Assembly (NCBI GenBank): GCA_933228675.1
Contig: OW121744.1
Span: 96,767,008-96,831,007, forward strand
Source: Stomorhina lunata
Lineage: Eukaryota; Arthropoda; Insecta; Diptera; Rhiniidae
Reading direction: 5' to 3'
DNA length: 64,000 bases
The position numbers and the translations under genes are program-made. This document shows positions 20,291-32,231 of the stretch, piece by piece. Positions within the stretch are counted from its first letter, which is position 1. Every line of letters begins with the position of its first letter. The notes beneath the pieces are model-generated. The model had not been told where the DNA came from. It did not search any database and was given only the letters and a program-made list of their open reading frames with translations.

Positions 20291-23200
20291 AAAATATTTC
20301 TAACGAAAATTTTTCTATAGAAAAATATTTCTAACGAAAATTTTTCTATAGAAAAATATTTCTAACGAAAATTTTTCTATAGAAAAATATTTCTAACGAA
20401 AATTTTTCTATAGAAAAATATTTCTAACGAAAATTTTTCTATAGAAAAATATTTCTAACGAAAATTTTTCTATAGAAAAATATTTCTAACGAAAATTTTT
20501 CTATAGAAAAATATTTCTAACGAAAATTTTTCTATAGAAAAATATTTCTAACGAAAATTTTTCTATAGAAAAATATTTCTAACGAAAATTTTTCTATAGA
20601 AAAATATTTCTAACGAAAATTTTTCTATAGAAAAATATTTCTAACGAAAATTTTTCTGTAGAAAAATATTTCTAACGAAAATTTTTCTATAGAAAAATAT
20701 TTCTAACGAAAATTTTTCTATAGAAAAATATTTCTAACGAAAATTTTTCTATAGAAAAATATTTCTAACGAAAATTTTTCTATAGAAAAATATTTCTAAC
20801 GAAAATTTTTCTATAGAAAAATATTTCTAACGAAAATTTTTCTATAGAAAAATATTTCTAACGAAAATTTTTCTATAGAAAAATATTTCTAACGAAAATT
20901 TTTCTATAGAAAAATATTTCTAACGAAAATTTTTCTATAGAAAAATATTTCTAACGAAAATTTTTCTATAGAAAAATATTTCTAACGAAAATTTTTCTAT
21001 AGAAAAATATTTCTAACGAAAATTTTTCTATAGAAAAATATTTCTAACGAAAATTTTTCTATAGAAAAATATTTCTAACGAAAATTTTTCTATAGAAAAA
21101 TATTTCTAACGAAAATTTTTCTATAGAAAAATATTTCTAACGAAAATTTTTCTATAGAAAAATATTTCTAACGAAAATTTTTCTATAGAAAAATATTTCT
21201 AACGAAAATTTTTCTATAGAAAAATATTTCTAACGAAAATTTTTCTATAGAAAAATATTTCTAACGAAAATTTTTCTATAGAAAAATATTTCTAACGAAA
21301 ATTTTTCTATAGAAAAATATTTCTAACGAAAATTTTTCTATAGAAAAATATTTCTAACGAAAATTTTTCTATAGAAAAATATTTCTAACGAAAATTTTTC
21401 TATAGAAAAATATTTCTAACGAAAATTTTTCTATAGAAAAATATTTCTAACGAAAATTTTTCTATAGAAAAATATTTCTAACGAAAATTTTTCTATAGAA
21501 AAATATTTCTAACGAAAATTTTTGTATAGAAAAATATTTCTAACGAAAATTTTTCTATAGAAAAATATTTCTAACGAAAATTTTTCTATAGAAAAATATT
21601 TCTAACGAAAATTTTTCTATAGAAAAATATTTCTAACGAAAATTTTTCCATAGAAAAATATTTCTAACGAAAATTTTTCTATAGAAAAATATTTCTAACG
21701 AAAATTTTTCTATAGAAATATTTCTAACGAAAATTTTTCTATAGAAAAATATTTCTAACTAAAATTTTTCTATAGAAAAATATTTCTAACGAAAATTTTT
21801 CTATAGAAAAATATTTCTAACGAAAATTTTTCTATAGAAAAATATTTCTAACGAAACTTTTTCTATAGAAAAATATTTCTAACGAAACTTTTTCTATAGA
21901 AAAATATTTCTAACGAAACTTTTTCTATAGAAAAATATTTCTAACGAAACTTTTTCTATAGAAAAATATTTCTAACGAAAATTTTTCTATAGAAAAATAT
22001 TTCTAACGAAAATTTTTCTATAGAAAAATATTTCTAACGAAAATTTTTCTATAGAAAAATATTTCTAACGAAAATTTTTCTATAGAAAAATATTTCTAAC
22101 GAAAATTTTTTTATAGAAAAATATTTCTAACGAAAATTTTTCTATAGAAAAATATTTCTAACGAAAATTTTTCTATAGAAAAATATTTCTAACGAAAATT
22201 TTTCTATAGAAAAATATTTCTAACGAAAATTTTTCTATAGCAAAATATTTCTAACGAAAATTTTTCTATAGAAAAATATTTCTAACGAAAATTTTTCTAT
22301 AGAAAAATATTTCTAACGAAAATTTTTCTATAGAAAAATATTTCTAACGAAAATTTTTATATAGAAAAATATTTCTAACGAAAATTTTTCTATAGAAAAA
22401 TATTTCTAACGAAAATTTTTCTATAGAAAAATATTTCTAACGAAAATTTTTCTATAGAAAAATATTTCTAACGAAAATTTTTCTATAGAAAAATATTTCT
22501 AACGAAAATTTTTCTATAGAAAAATATTTCTAACGAAAATTTTTCTATAGAAAAATATTTCTAACGAAAATTTTTCTATAGAAAAATATTTCTAACGAAA
22601 ATTTTTCTATAGAAAAATATTTCTAACGAAAATTTTTCTATAGAAAAATATTTCTAACGAAAATTTTTCTATAGAAAAATATTTCTAACGAACATTTTTC
22701 TATAGAAAAATATTTCTAACGAAAATTTTTCTATAGAAAAATATTTCTAACGAAAATTTTTCTATAGAAAAATATTTCTAACGAAAATTTTTCTATAGAA
22801 AAATATTTCTAACGAAAATTTTTCTATAGAAAAATATTTCTAACGAAAATTTTTCTATAGAAAAATATTTCTAACGAAAATTTTTCTATAGAAAAATATT
22901 TCTAACGAAAATTTTTCTATAGAAAAATATTTCTAACGAAAATTTTTCTATAGAAAAATATTTCTAACGAAAATTTTTCTATAGAAAAATATTTCTAACG
23001 AAAATTTTTCTATAGAAAAATATTTCTAACGAAAATTTTTCTATAGAAAAATATTTCTAACGAAAATTTTTCTATAGAAAAATATTTCTAACGAAAATTT
23101 TTCTATAGAAAAATATTTCTAACGAAAATTTTTCTATAGAAAAATATTTCTAACGAAAATTTTTCTATAGAAAAATATTTCTAACGAAAATTTTTCTATA

Positions 23201-23757
23201 GAAAAATATTTCTAACGAAAATTTTTCTATAGAAAAATATTTCTAACGAAAATTTTTCTATAGAAAAATAACGAAAATTTTTCTGTAGAAAAGTATTTCT
23301 TTTGAAAATTTTTCTATAGAAAAATATTTCTTTTGAAAATTTTTCTATAGAAAAATATTTCTTTTGAATATTTTTTTTATAGAAAAATATTCTTTTTTGA
23401 AAATTTTTCTATAGAAAAATATTTCTTTTGAAAATTTGTCTATAGAAAAATAATATCGAAAATTTTTCTATAGAATAATATTTCTATCGAAAATTTTACT
23501 ATAGAAAATTATTTCTAACGAAAATTTTTCTATAGAAAAATATTTCTAACAAAAATGTTTCTATAGAAAAATATTTCCTTTGAAAATTTTTCCATAGAAA
23601 ATATTTCTTTTAAAAATTTTTCTATAGAAAAATATTTCTTTTGAAAATTTTTCTATAGAAAAATATTTCTATCGAAAATTTTTCTTTAGAAAAATATTTC
23701 TATCGAAAATTTTTCTATATAGAAAGACATTGCTGTCGAAAATCTTTCTATAGAACA
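20291..23757 (+). repeat. 31-bp CTAACG satellite (family B), right block
   Basis: About 110 units, extremely uniform from 20291 to 23270, with scattered single-base variants and one short cluster of four units carrying CGAAACTTTTTC (near 21855-21960). The last 480 bp degrade into TTTTGAAAA and TATCGAAAA linkers, mirroring the linker types at the left edge of the left block. Confidence 0.96.
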
Positions 23758-25189
23758 GAATTGCTTTTTAAATAACCATTGCCTACACTGAGGCGCTATT
23801 AAAATTTCAATCACTATTTTCATATTTAAAATTCTTTGTGCATCCTTTAAAATCTTTTTAATCAATATAACTGCATTGAAGGTCTTTTAATTTAATTTTT
23901 AATATTTATATCAGTTTTTCTTTTTTGTATTTTTGTTAAATAATACTTTATTATATTAAAATGTTTTAATAAAAATTGTTTTTAACAATCTCTACTCTCA
24001 ATTGTCTCGTTGTCAAGGACTTAATGGTGGTACTTTATGCATATGCTATGAATGAACTTGTAAAAAAGATTACTCAAAAAAAAAAAAAAAAAAAAATGCA
24101 GGGACAAAAGCCAGACCAAATCGCAAAAACCTGACAGTAGATGGCATGTATCCAATAGTGCAGTGGTTCAGAAATATGTGCATTTATATATGAATACGAG
24201 TACACATGTGTTAAACATGTGTCTGAATACAAGGTATACTACTCGTTTTATATATTGATAGTTGTTAAAAGTGGCAGACAAAATGTCATCATTGTCAACA
24301 TGTCTGGCTTATCCTGTACCGTTGTCATTCTATACATTTTCTCATATTCATATGCACCAGCTCTAACTATTGTCATGTTCCCTTAAGCTTTTCTTTCTTT
24401 TTTCCATAATATTTTTCCATTTTCTGTTATTTTTTTTTTAGTTAAGTTTTCGTTATACGTGTTTTGGTACCTTCGCCTCTTTTTTGCTCATGTTGGGCTT
24501 CACATCACATTGTGATGCAGATTGGCATATTCGATTTATTTTGTAGTTGTCACAAAAATATAGTATCTGGTAGAATATGTATATGAATTTATGATGACTA
24601 TATTATGCTACAAGGAAATGATTGTCAAATCTAGTATGCATTTGGAAAAAAAACCTTGGAAATAGCATTACGTTAGAAGGAGACACGTGTTAAAATATAA
24701 TTGATAGAAAAGACAAAGGATTTGAAAGAAAAATATGAAAATAGAGTTATAACAAAATCATAATCAGAACAAAAAATTAATCATGGCAATAGGAAAACAT
24801 AGTAATTTAATTTGGGTATAAGACTTTAATTACTTTTCAGATTTGTAGAGAACAAAATGAATTGAAGACTTTTTCAAGGTCTACTAGACCTTGAAAACTT
24901 CTTTATATTCTTCTTTATATTATCTTCTTTATATTGCTTAAGGTAAGTGTTACAATTGTCGCAGTCTTGTTAAATACTTGCAGACTTTTCCCTCACAAAG
25001 AACATCATACTTCATCACCCTGGGCCGTGAATCATGCTTATACCAAATGTTGAATTCTTTAATGCACCTTAATGTAGGCAACATATTAATATGTTATTAT
25101 ATTAGTAAATAATGTCGACCATCCTGGGTAATGACGCTTGAATATAAACCATTTAAAATTGTTCAAAGCTCCTAGATATAGGCAATATA
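23758..25189. other. Unique spacer between satellite families B and C
   Basis: No gene seen. It holds a run of about 22 A (24075-24096) and ordinary AT-rich sequence. It separates two satellite blocks that are related in inverted orientation. Confidence 0.55.
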
Positions 25190-28100
25190 TATATATAAAT
25201 TTTCTATAGAAAATTTTTCGAAAAAAAAATTTTCTATAGAAAATTTTTCGTTAAAAAAAATTTCTATAGAAAATTTTTCGTTAAAAAAAATTTTCTATAG
25301 AAAATATTTCGTTAAAAAAAATTTTCTATAGAAAATTTTTCGTTAAAAAAAATTTTCTATAGAAAATTTTTCGATAAAAAAATTTTCTCTAGAAAATTTT
25401 TCGATAAAAAAATTTCTCTATAGAAAATTTTTCGGTAAAAAAATTTCTCTATAGAAAATTTTTCGGTAAAAAAATTTCTCTATAGAAAATTTTTCGGTAA
25501 AAAAATTTCTCTATAGAAAATTTTTCGGTAAAAAAAATTTTCTATAGAAAATTTTTCGTTAAAAAAATTTTTTATAAAAAATTTTTCGTTAAAAAAATTT
25601 CTCTATAGAAAATTTTTCGTTAAAAAAAATTTTCTATAGAAAATTTTTCGTTAAAAAAAATTTTCTATAGAAAATTTTTCGTTAAAAAAAAATTTTCCAT
25701 AGAAAATTTTTCGTTAAAAAAAAATTTTCTATAGAAAATTTTTCGTTAAAAAAATTTTCTGTTGAAAATTTTTCGTAAAAAAAAATTTCTATAGAAAATC
25801 TTTAGTTAAAAAAATTTTTCTATAGAAAATTTTTCGATAAAAAAATTTTTCTACAGAAAATTTTTCGATAAAAAAATTTGTCCATAGAAAATTTTTCGAT
25901 AAAAAAAATTTTCTATAGAAAATTTTTCGATAAAAAAATTTTCTCTAGAAAATTTTTCGATAAAAAAATTTCTCTATAGAAAATTTTTCGGTAAAAAAAA
26001 TTTTCTATAGAAAATTTTTCGTTAAAAAAATTTTTCTATAGAAAATTTTTCGTTAAAAAAATTTTTCTATAGAAAATTTTTCGTTAAAAAAATTTTTCTA
26101 CAGAAAATTTTTCGTTAAACAAATTTTCTATAGAAATTTTTTCGTTAAAAAAATTTTCTATAAAAAATTTTTCATTATAAAATAATTTTCTGTAGAAAAT
26201 TTTTCGTTAAAAAAATTTTCTATAGAAAATTTTTCGTTAAAAAAATTTTCTATAGAAAATTTTTCGTTAAAAAAATTTTCTATAGAAAATTTTTCGTTAA
26301 AAAAATTTTCTATAGAAAATTTTTCGTTAAAAAAATTTTCTATAGAAAATTTTTCGTTAAAAAAATTTTCTATAGAAAATTTTTCGTTAAAAAAATTTTC
26401 TATAGAAAATTTTTCGTTAAAAAAATTTTCTATAGAAAATTTTTCGTTAAAAAAATTTTCTATAGAAAATTTTTCGTTAAAAAAATTTTCTATAGAAAAT
26501 TTTTCGTTAAAAAATTTTCTATAGAAAATTTTTCGTTAAAAAATTTTCTATAGAAAATTTTTCGTTAAAAAAATTTTCTATAGAAAATTTTTCGTTAAAA
26601 AAATTTTCTATAGAAAATTTTTCGTTAAAAAAATTTTCTATAGAAAATTTTTCGTTAAAAAAATTTTCTATAGAAAATTTTTCGTTAAAAAAATTTTCTA
26701 TAGAAAATTTTTCGTTAAAAAAATTTTCTATAGAAAATTTTTCGTTAAAAAAATTTTCTATAGAAAATTTTTCGTTAAAAAAATTTTCTATAGAAAATTT
26801 TTCATTAAAAAATAATTTTCTGTAGAAAATTTTTCGTTAAAAAAATTTTCTATAGAAAATTTTTCGTTAAAATAATTTTCTATAGAAAATTTTTCGTTAA
26901 AAAAAATTTTCTATAGAAAATTTTTCGTTAAAAAAATTTTCTAAGAAAATTTTTCGTTAAAAAAATTTTCTATAGAAAATTTTTCGTTAAAAAAATTTTC
27001 TATAGAAAATTTTTCGTTAAAAAAATTTTCTATAGAAAATTTTTCGTTAAAAAAATTTTCTATAGAAAATTTTTCGTTAAAAAAATTTTCTATAGAAAAT
27101 TTTTCGTTAAAAAAATTTTCTATAGAAAATTTTTCGTTAAAAAAATTTTCTATAGAAAATTTTTCGTTAAAAAAATTTTCTATAGAAAATTTTTCGTTAA
27201 AAAAAAATTTTCTATAAAAAATTTTTCGTTAAAAAAAATTTTCTATAGAAAATTTTTCGTTAAAAAAAATATTTCTATAGAAAATTTTTCGCTAAAAAAA
27301 ATATTTCTATAGAAAATTTTTCGCTAAAAAAATTTTTCTACAGAAAATTTTTCGTTAAAAAAATTTTTCTATAGAAAATTGCTCGTTAAAATTTTTCAAT
27401 AGAAAATTTTTCGTTAACAAAATTTTTCTATAGAAAATTTTTCGTGAAAAAAATGTTCTATCGAAAATTTTTTGTTAAAATTTTTCTATAGAAAATTGTT
27501 TGTTAAAATTTTTCTATAGAAAATTTCTTGTTAAAATTTTTCTAAAAAAATTTTTCGTTAAAGCTTTTCTATGGAAAATTTTTCGTTAAAATTTTTTTAT
27601 ATAGAAAATATTTCGTTAAAAAGATTTTTCGATATAAAATTTTTCGTTAAAAAATAATTTTCTATAGAAATTTTTTCAAAAAAAAATTTTCTATAGAAAA
27701 TTTTTCAATAAAAAAATGTTTCTATAGAAAATTTTTCGTAAAACAATTTTTCTATAGAAAACTTTTTGTTAAAAAAATTTTTCTATAAAAAATTTTTCGT
27801 TAAAAAAATTTTTTTTTTAACGAAAAATTTTCTATAGAAAATTTTTCATAAAAAAATTTTTCTATAGAAAATTTTTCGTTAAAAAAATTTTTCTATAGAA
27901 AATTTTTCGTTAAAAAAAATTTTCTATAGAAAGTTTTTCGTTAAAAAAAATTTTCTATAGAAAGTTTTTCGTTAAAAAAATTTTTCTATAGAAAGTTTTT
28001 CGTTAAAAAAATTTTTCTATAGAAAATTTATCGTTAAAAAAATTTTTCGTTAAAAAAAATTTTTCTATAGAAAATTTTTCGGTAAAAATATTTTTCTAGA

Positions 28101-28372
28101 GAAAATTTTTCGTTAAAAAATTTTTCTAGATAAAATTTTTCATTAGAAAATTTTTCGATACAAAATTTTTTGTTACAAAAATTTTTGGATACAAAATTTT
28201 TCGTTAAAAAATGTTTCTATAGAAAATTTTTCGTTACAAAATTTTTCCATAGAAAATTTTTCGTTAAAAAATTTTTCGATAGAAAATTTTTCTATAAAAA
28301 AATTTTGCTACAGAAAATTTTTCTATAAAAAAATTATTCTGTAGAAAATTTTTCGTTAACAAAATTTTTCTA
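25190..28372 (-). repeat. 30-bp CGTTAAA satellite (family C)
   Basis: About 105 units, mostly with an exact 30-bp period, core TTTTCTATAGAAAATTTTTC and linker GTTAAAAAAA. Its reverse complement reads TTTAACGAAAA next to the core, so it is the family B unit on the opposite strand. It is homogeneous at 26220-27200 and degenerate on both sides, especially after 27370. Confidence 0.95.
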
Positions 28373-29312
28373 TTGTTTTATAGTCCCAGTCCTGAGAAAT
28401 TCTTAGCCCTATTAAAAATGTACGCACAGACTTAACACCTAATATTAAATTTTTAAAGCGCCTTATTGTAGGCAACATTTATTAGACTTCAAAATTCTCA
28501 AGAATTGTTAAGAGATTATTGAAAATTCCTTACAATTTTGTCCTTCAATGAAATATTTTCTACCAACTTATTAAAACTTCAAAGCTCTTGACAAAATTAA
28601 ATTCACTTCAAAAAATTAAATTCTCTCAGCTTTAAGAGCCACAAAGTATACAAAGAAAAGAATGTAATTTTCTATTATTAAGATGTTTCAATATATTTTA
28701 CCTTGATCTCATTTTGTATTGTTACTTAAATAACAAATCTACCATAATTTGTTAACTTCAAGTATTGATTTTAACTTGAAACCTACAGAAAAGTAGCATA
28801 AAGTAATGAGAACAAAATTCCTTGACATAAGTCTACTAAACAACGAAATAAAACTGTCTACGAGACAATTGTAACAATTCTATTTCTGAATTGAAGAAAA
28901 TAAGTAGAGAAAAACCCACACAAAAACCGTAAAATGAAAAAAAAAACAGGAGGAAATAAAACAAGAATTCATCACCAACGAAACGAGCAAGATGAAGAAG
29001 AAAAATGGCCAACGATTTTTCACCATAACACGAATACAATAAAAATGTATGTCAGAGACACAAACCCATAGTCGAACTCAAAACAAAAAGAAGCTTGAGT
29101 TCTTGCAAAAATATTGTATGTACTAATGTATGTAGAGCGGACATAACGGAAACGGATGTAAAACATTCATAGAGTAACAACTAACACTCACTCGTTCACT
29201 TACATACATAAATACTTGGAAATAATGGAAACTGTTACACTTGCACGCAATAATCGAGTGAGGGATTGTTTGACACACTGAAAAACAAATAGGGAAAACT
29301 GTAACAAATACA
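28373..29312. other. Intergenic, no gene seen
   Basis: AT-rich unique sequence. Two small minus-strand frames (28836-29039, 29123-29323) have hydrophobic or Ser-rich composition with no recognisable domain and are not called. Confidence 0.5.
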
Positions 29313-29558
29313 TTGGCAGACATAAATATTACACATGTCTATGATATCTTACATATACAAAAGTAAGAAGTATGTGTTTGGTTGTAAATTGTTGTATTAT
29401 ATTTCCTAAAAAAGAAAACATCAAGTCATAAATACGTCTGTATTTATATGCCTTAATAAGGCTCATAGTTTTCTAGATAGCGTCTTAGAAAATTTGCAGA
29501 AAATAGTGTAGCATACTTTTAAGAGGTTTTAGAAATTGAAGTCTTTTTATGTTTTTTT
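29313..29558 (+). repeat. 245-bp direct duplication, copy 1
   Basis: Starts at CATTGGCAGACATAAATATT and ends in GAAATTGAAGTCTTTTTAT. A near-identical copy lies at 30184-30432 inside the neighbouring dispersed repeat. Only a few substitutions and a small indel near 30230 are visible. Confidence 0.85.
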
Positions 29559-29716
29559 TCAACAATTTAGGGAAAGAAATAAGATCGACCTTTCTTCTGA
29601 CGTCCAAGACTTATTAATATTTTAAATATTAACATTAACAAGTAAGAGTGTTATATTCGGATGTGCCGAATCTTATATACCCACCATCAAGTTGTGTTAA
29701 CCCTTAATCGAATACC

Positions 29717-29924
29717 AGGGCCTGGCCAGGCATTTTTGAAGATTTTTATAGTTTTTTACTGAGATATCTTAGGCGGAGCGCCATAACCTTTTATGAGTTC
29801 CTCAATGAAGGTGTTTTGTACAAAAAAAAAATCAAAAAACCTACAACTTTTTATCTGTGGGCGTGGTAATTACTCTCCGAAAATTTTTGTTCATGTTTGT
29901 GACACCATTGCCCAGCCAGGCCCT
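29717..29924. mobile_element. 208-bp MITE candidate
   Basis: The ends AGGGCCTGGCCAGGCA (29717) and TGCCCAGCCAGGCCCT (to 29924) are inverted repeats of about 16 bp with two mismatches. The sequence breaks the dispersed repeat just after its TATACCC start. No clear target duplication was found and no coding capacity. Confidence 0.55.
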
Positions 29925-30183
29925 ATACTATTATGTAGAGAATGCAGCAAATAAAATCAAATAGTTAATGATTTATCATATGAAAATGATAAGGATAAAC
30001 AGCGGGTTTGGAATCCAATGACTATGGAAGACCTGGATGGTTTTAAAGGTATCTAAATTTGCGGCGGGCAACATACAACAACACACGCTACTTTAGACCT
30101 ATGGAACAGAAATCGACAAATATAATTTAGTAACTTTTTACTGGCTTTTGCTACATTTTTTTGGTTTCCGCGAGTAACAGATA

Positions 30184-30432
30184 CATTGGCAGACATAAAT
30201 ATTACACATGTCTATGATATCTCACATATATATAAAAGTAAGAAGTATGTGTTTGGTTGTGAATTGTTGTATTATATTTCATAAAAAAGAAAACATCAAG
30301 TCATAAATACGTCTGTATTTGTATGCCTTAATAAGGCTCATAGTTTTCTAGATAGCGTCTGAGAAAATTTGCAGAAAATTGTGTAGCATACTTTTAAGAG
30401 GTTTTAGAAATTGAAGTCTTTTTATATTTTTG
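30184..30432 (+). repeat. 245-bp direct duplication, copy 2, inside the dispersed repeat
   Basis: It is bracketed by two copies of a GCTACATTTT...GGTTTCCGCGAGT sequence (30150-30176 and 30438-30465). Outside flanking sequence was therefore copied into the element together with a short piece of the element itself. Confidence 0.8.
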
Positions 30433-31362
30433 GCCTTTGCTACATTTTCTTGGTTTCCGCGAGTGTTTTTTATATCAAAGCTTTAGTCAAATATGGACCG
30501 ATTCCTATAAAATTTGATATACTGACCAATAGTTGCATAAAACTTCTCTATTCTAAATTAAGTCGTCATAGCTATTACAATTGTATTCAATTTATCAACT
30601 TCTGTTACATATCAAAAATACTTTTGTTCAATTTTGTCTCTCTAGGTCTTGTAGTTAAGGAGCTATCGCACTTTTATCTGACGGACAGACGGACATAAAC
30701 CGTCTTTTCTTTTTGTATTTTTATGTTTCCGTTAGTTTTTTATATGGGAGCTATGGTCAAATGATGACCGATTGTAACAAAATTTTGTACACTGACTGGC
30801 ATTCACATAAGACTTCCTTTTGTAAAATGTTCTTGCTGTAGCCCTTTTCGTTAAGGCGCATTTATCTGACGGACAGAACATAAACCCACATTTCTTTTTG
30901 TATTTTTTGTTTTTCCGTAAGTTTTTTATATGGGAGCTATTGCCAAATGGTGACCGATTGTGACAAAATTTTGCACACTGGCTGGTATTCACATAAGAAT
31001 TCCATGTGCCAAAGCTATTACAGTTTATCATTTATTAACATTTAAGTATATTTCCGGTGGAATTTAGGCTGTTTCCGTAAGTTTTTTGTATTGGAGCTAT
31101 GGTTAAATGTGAACCGATTTCGATGTAATTTTATACGGTGCCTAGTGCTTATGTAAAACTTCTAGATACCAAATTTTGTCATCACAGCTGTTATAATTTG
31201 TCATTTATTAGCAAATAAGCAATTAGCCTAAACCGGAGCTATGGTCAAATGTAAACCGATTTTGCCCGATTTCAATATAAACATTTTCAAAGAAATGAAG
31301 AATATTTGTGCCAAATTTCAGTAATCTATATCCTTTCGTTAAGGTTTTATCGTGCCGACAAC

Positions 31363-31414
31363 AGACAGACAGACAGACTGATAGACAGACATACAGACAG
31401 ACGTACAGACAGAA

Positions 31415-31454
<40 letters not shown>

Positions 31455-31487
31455 GTACAGACAGAAAGACAGACAGACAGACATCGC
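31363..31487 (+). repeat. (CAGA)n microsatellite
   Basis: Tandem ACAGACAGACAG repeats with a few TACAGA and AAAGA variants. Long reading frames on both strands here are simple-sequence artefacts. Confidence 0.95.
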
Positions 31488-31615
31488 TCGTCTTGGAATT
31501 TTATAAGAATTCAGAATATACTTAAATTTTGGTTTTTGAGCCAATATTAAGGACATGACAGACGAAATGACAATCGCAATATACCCCCCATTCTTTTTGA
31601 TTGTGGGTATAAACA

Positions 31616-32231
31616 TTTATTTTACATTTACTCTTCATACCCCTAAATTTGCAAACCCCTTTTTGAGAATCCCCCTAATAAAAAGCTCTACTATATTACA
31701 ATATTCTAACTTTTATGTTTTGGACTTTAGAGTAATATATGAAAAGACAGCCAGTGGAGATTTATCACAATGAAATACAAAACAAATGCCTTTTGTTACA
31801 AATGATAAATTACACACTCACGAAAACAACAGCAAAACAAACTACATCTACAATAAACAACAAAATAAGGATATATTACAACTAAAAATATGTTATACGA
31901 AAAAATATAAAAATGTAGAAAAATTTGGGGGAAGAGCTTTAATATATAAGTTAAAGATAAAGATTTTAAGGCCTAAAATCGTCAGCTTTAACTTGGCAAT
32001 ACAATGTCAAATTTTTAAAATTATCTTATACATGAGCAAAAAAATTTGACCCATTTACTAAGATCGGATTAAAAACCCACAAACATTTCATTATTTGCTT
32101 TCAAAAGTGAGCCATGTACTAAGTGCAATCAAGTCTTTAATTTTAAATCACCTAGACCGGATATAATAGCAGCTGGTGAACCAGAGTGTCTAGATCGCTA
32201 AAGAAATTAGAACCTGAAAAAAACTTCGATT
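31616..32231. other. Intergenic, no gene seen
   Basis: AT-rich sequence. The frame at 31786-32049 (87 codons, Lys/Asn/Tyr-rich) has no recognisable domain. Confidence 0.5.

Larger units (their letters stand above)
29638..31615 (+). mobile_element. Dispersed fly repeat, copy 2 (possible Helentron-like)
   Basis: Begins AACAAGTAAGAGTGTTATATT, then an ATTCGG...CCGAAT hairpin and TATACCCACCAT, and ends ATTGTGGGTATA, a near inverted match to the start. The interior holds diverged units of about 155-190 bp, each with a GGAGCTAT-like word and GACCGATT or AACCGATT (near 30480, 30740, 30930, 31095, 31240), then a CAGA microsatellite. It is interrupted by a small MITE candidate and by the 245-bp duplication. 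Non-coding. Confidence 0.65.

Noticed and set aside
14435..28372. Regular short repeats resembling a CRISPR array
   Set aside because: Units are directly adjacent with no unique spacers, there are no cas genes, and the context is eukaryotic transposable elements.
31306..31616. Thr/Asp/Arg-rich and Cys/Leu/Ser-rich frames on both strands
   Set aside because: They translate a CAGA microsatellite.
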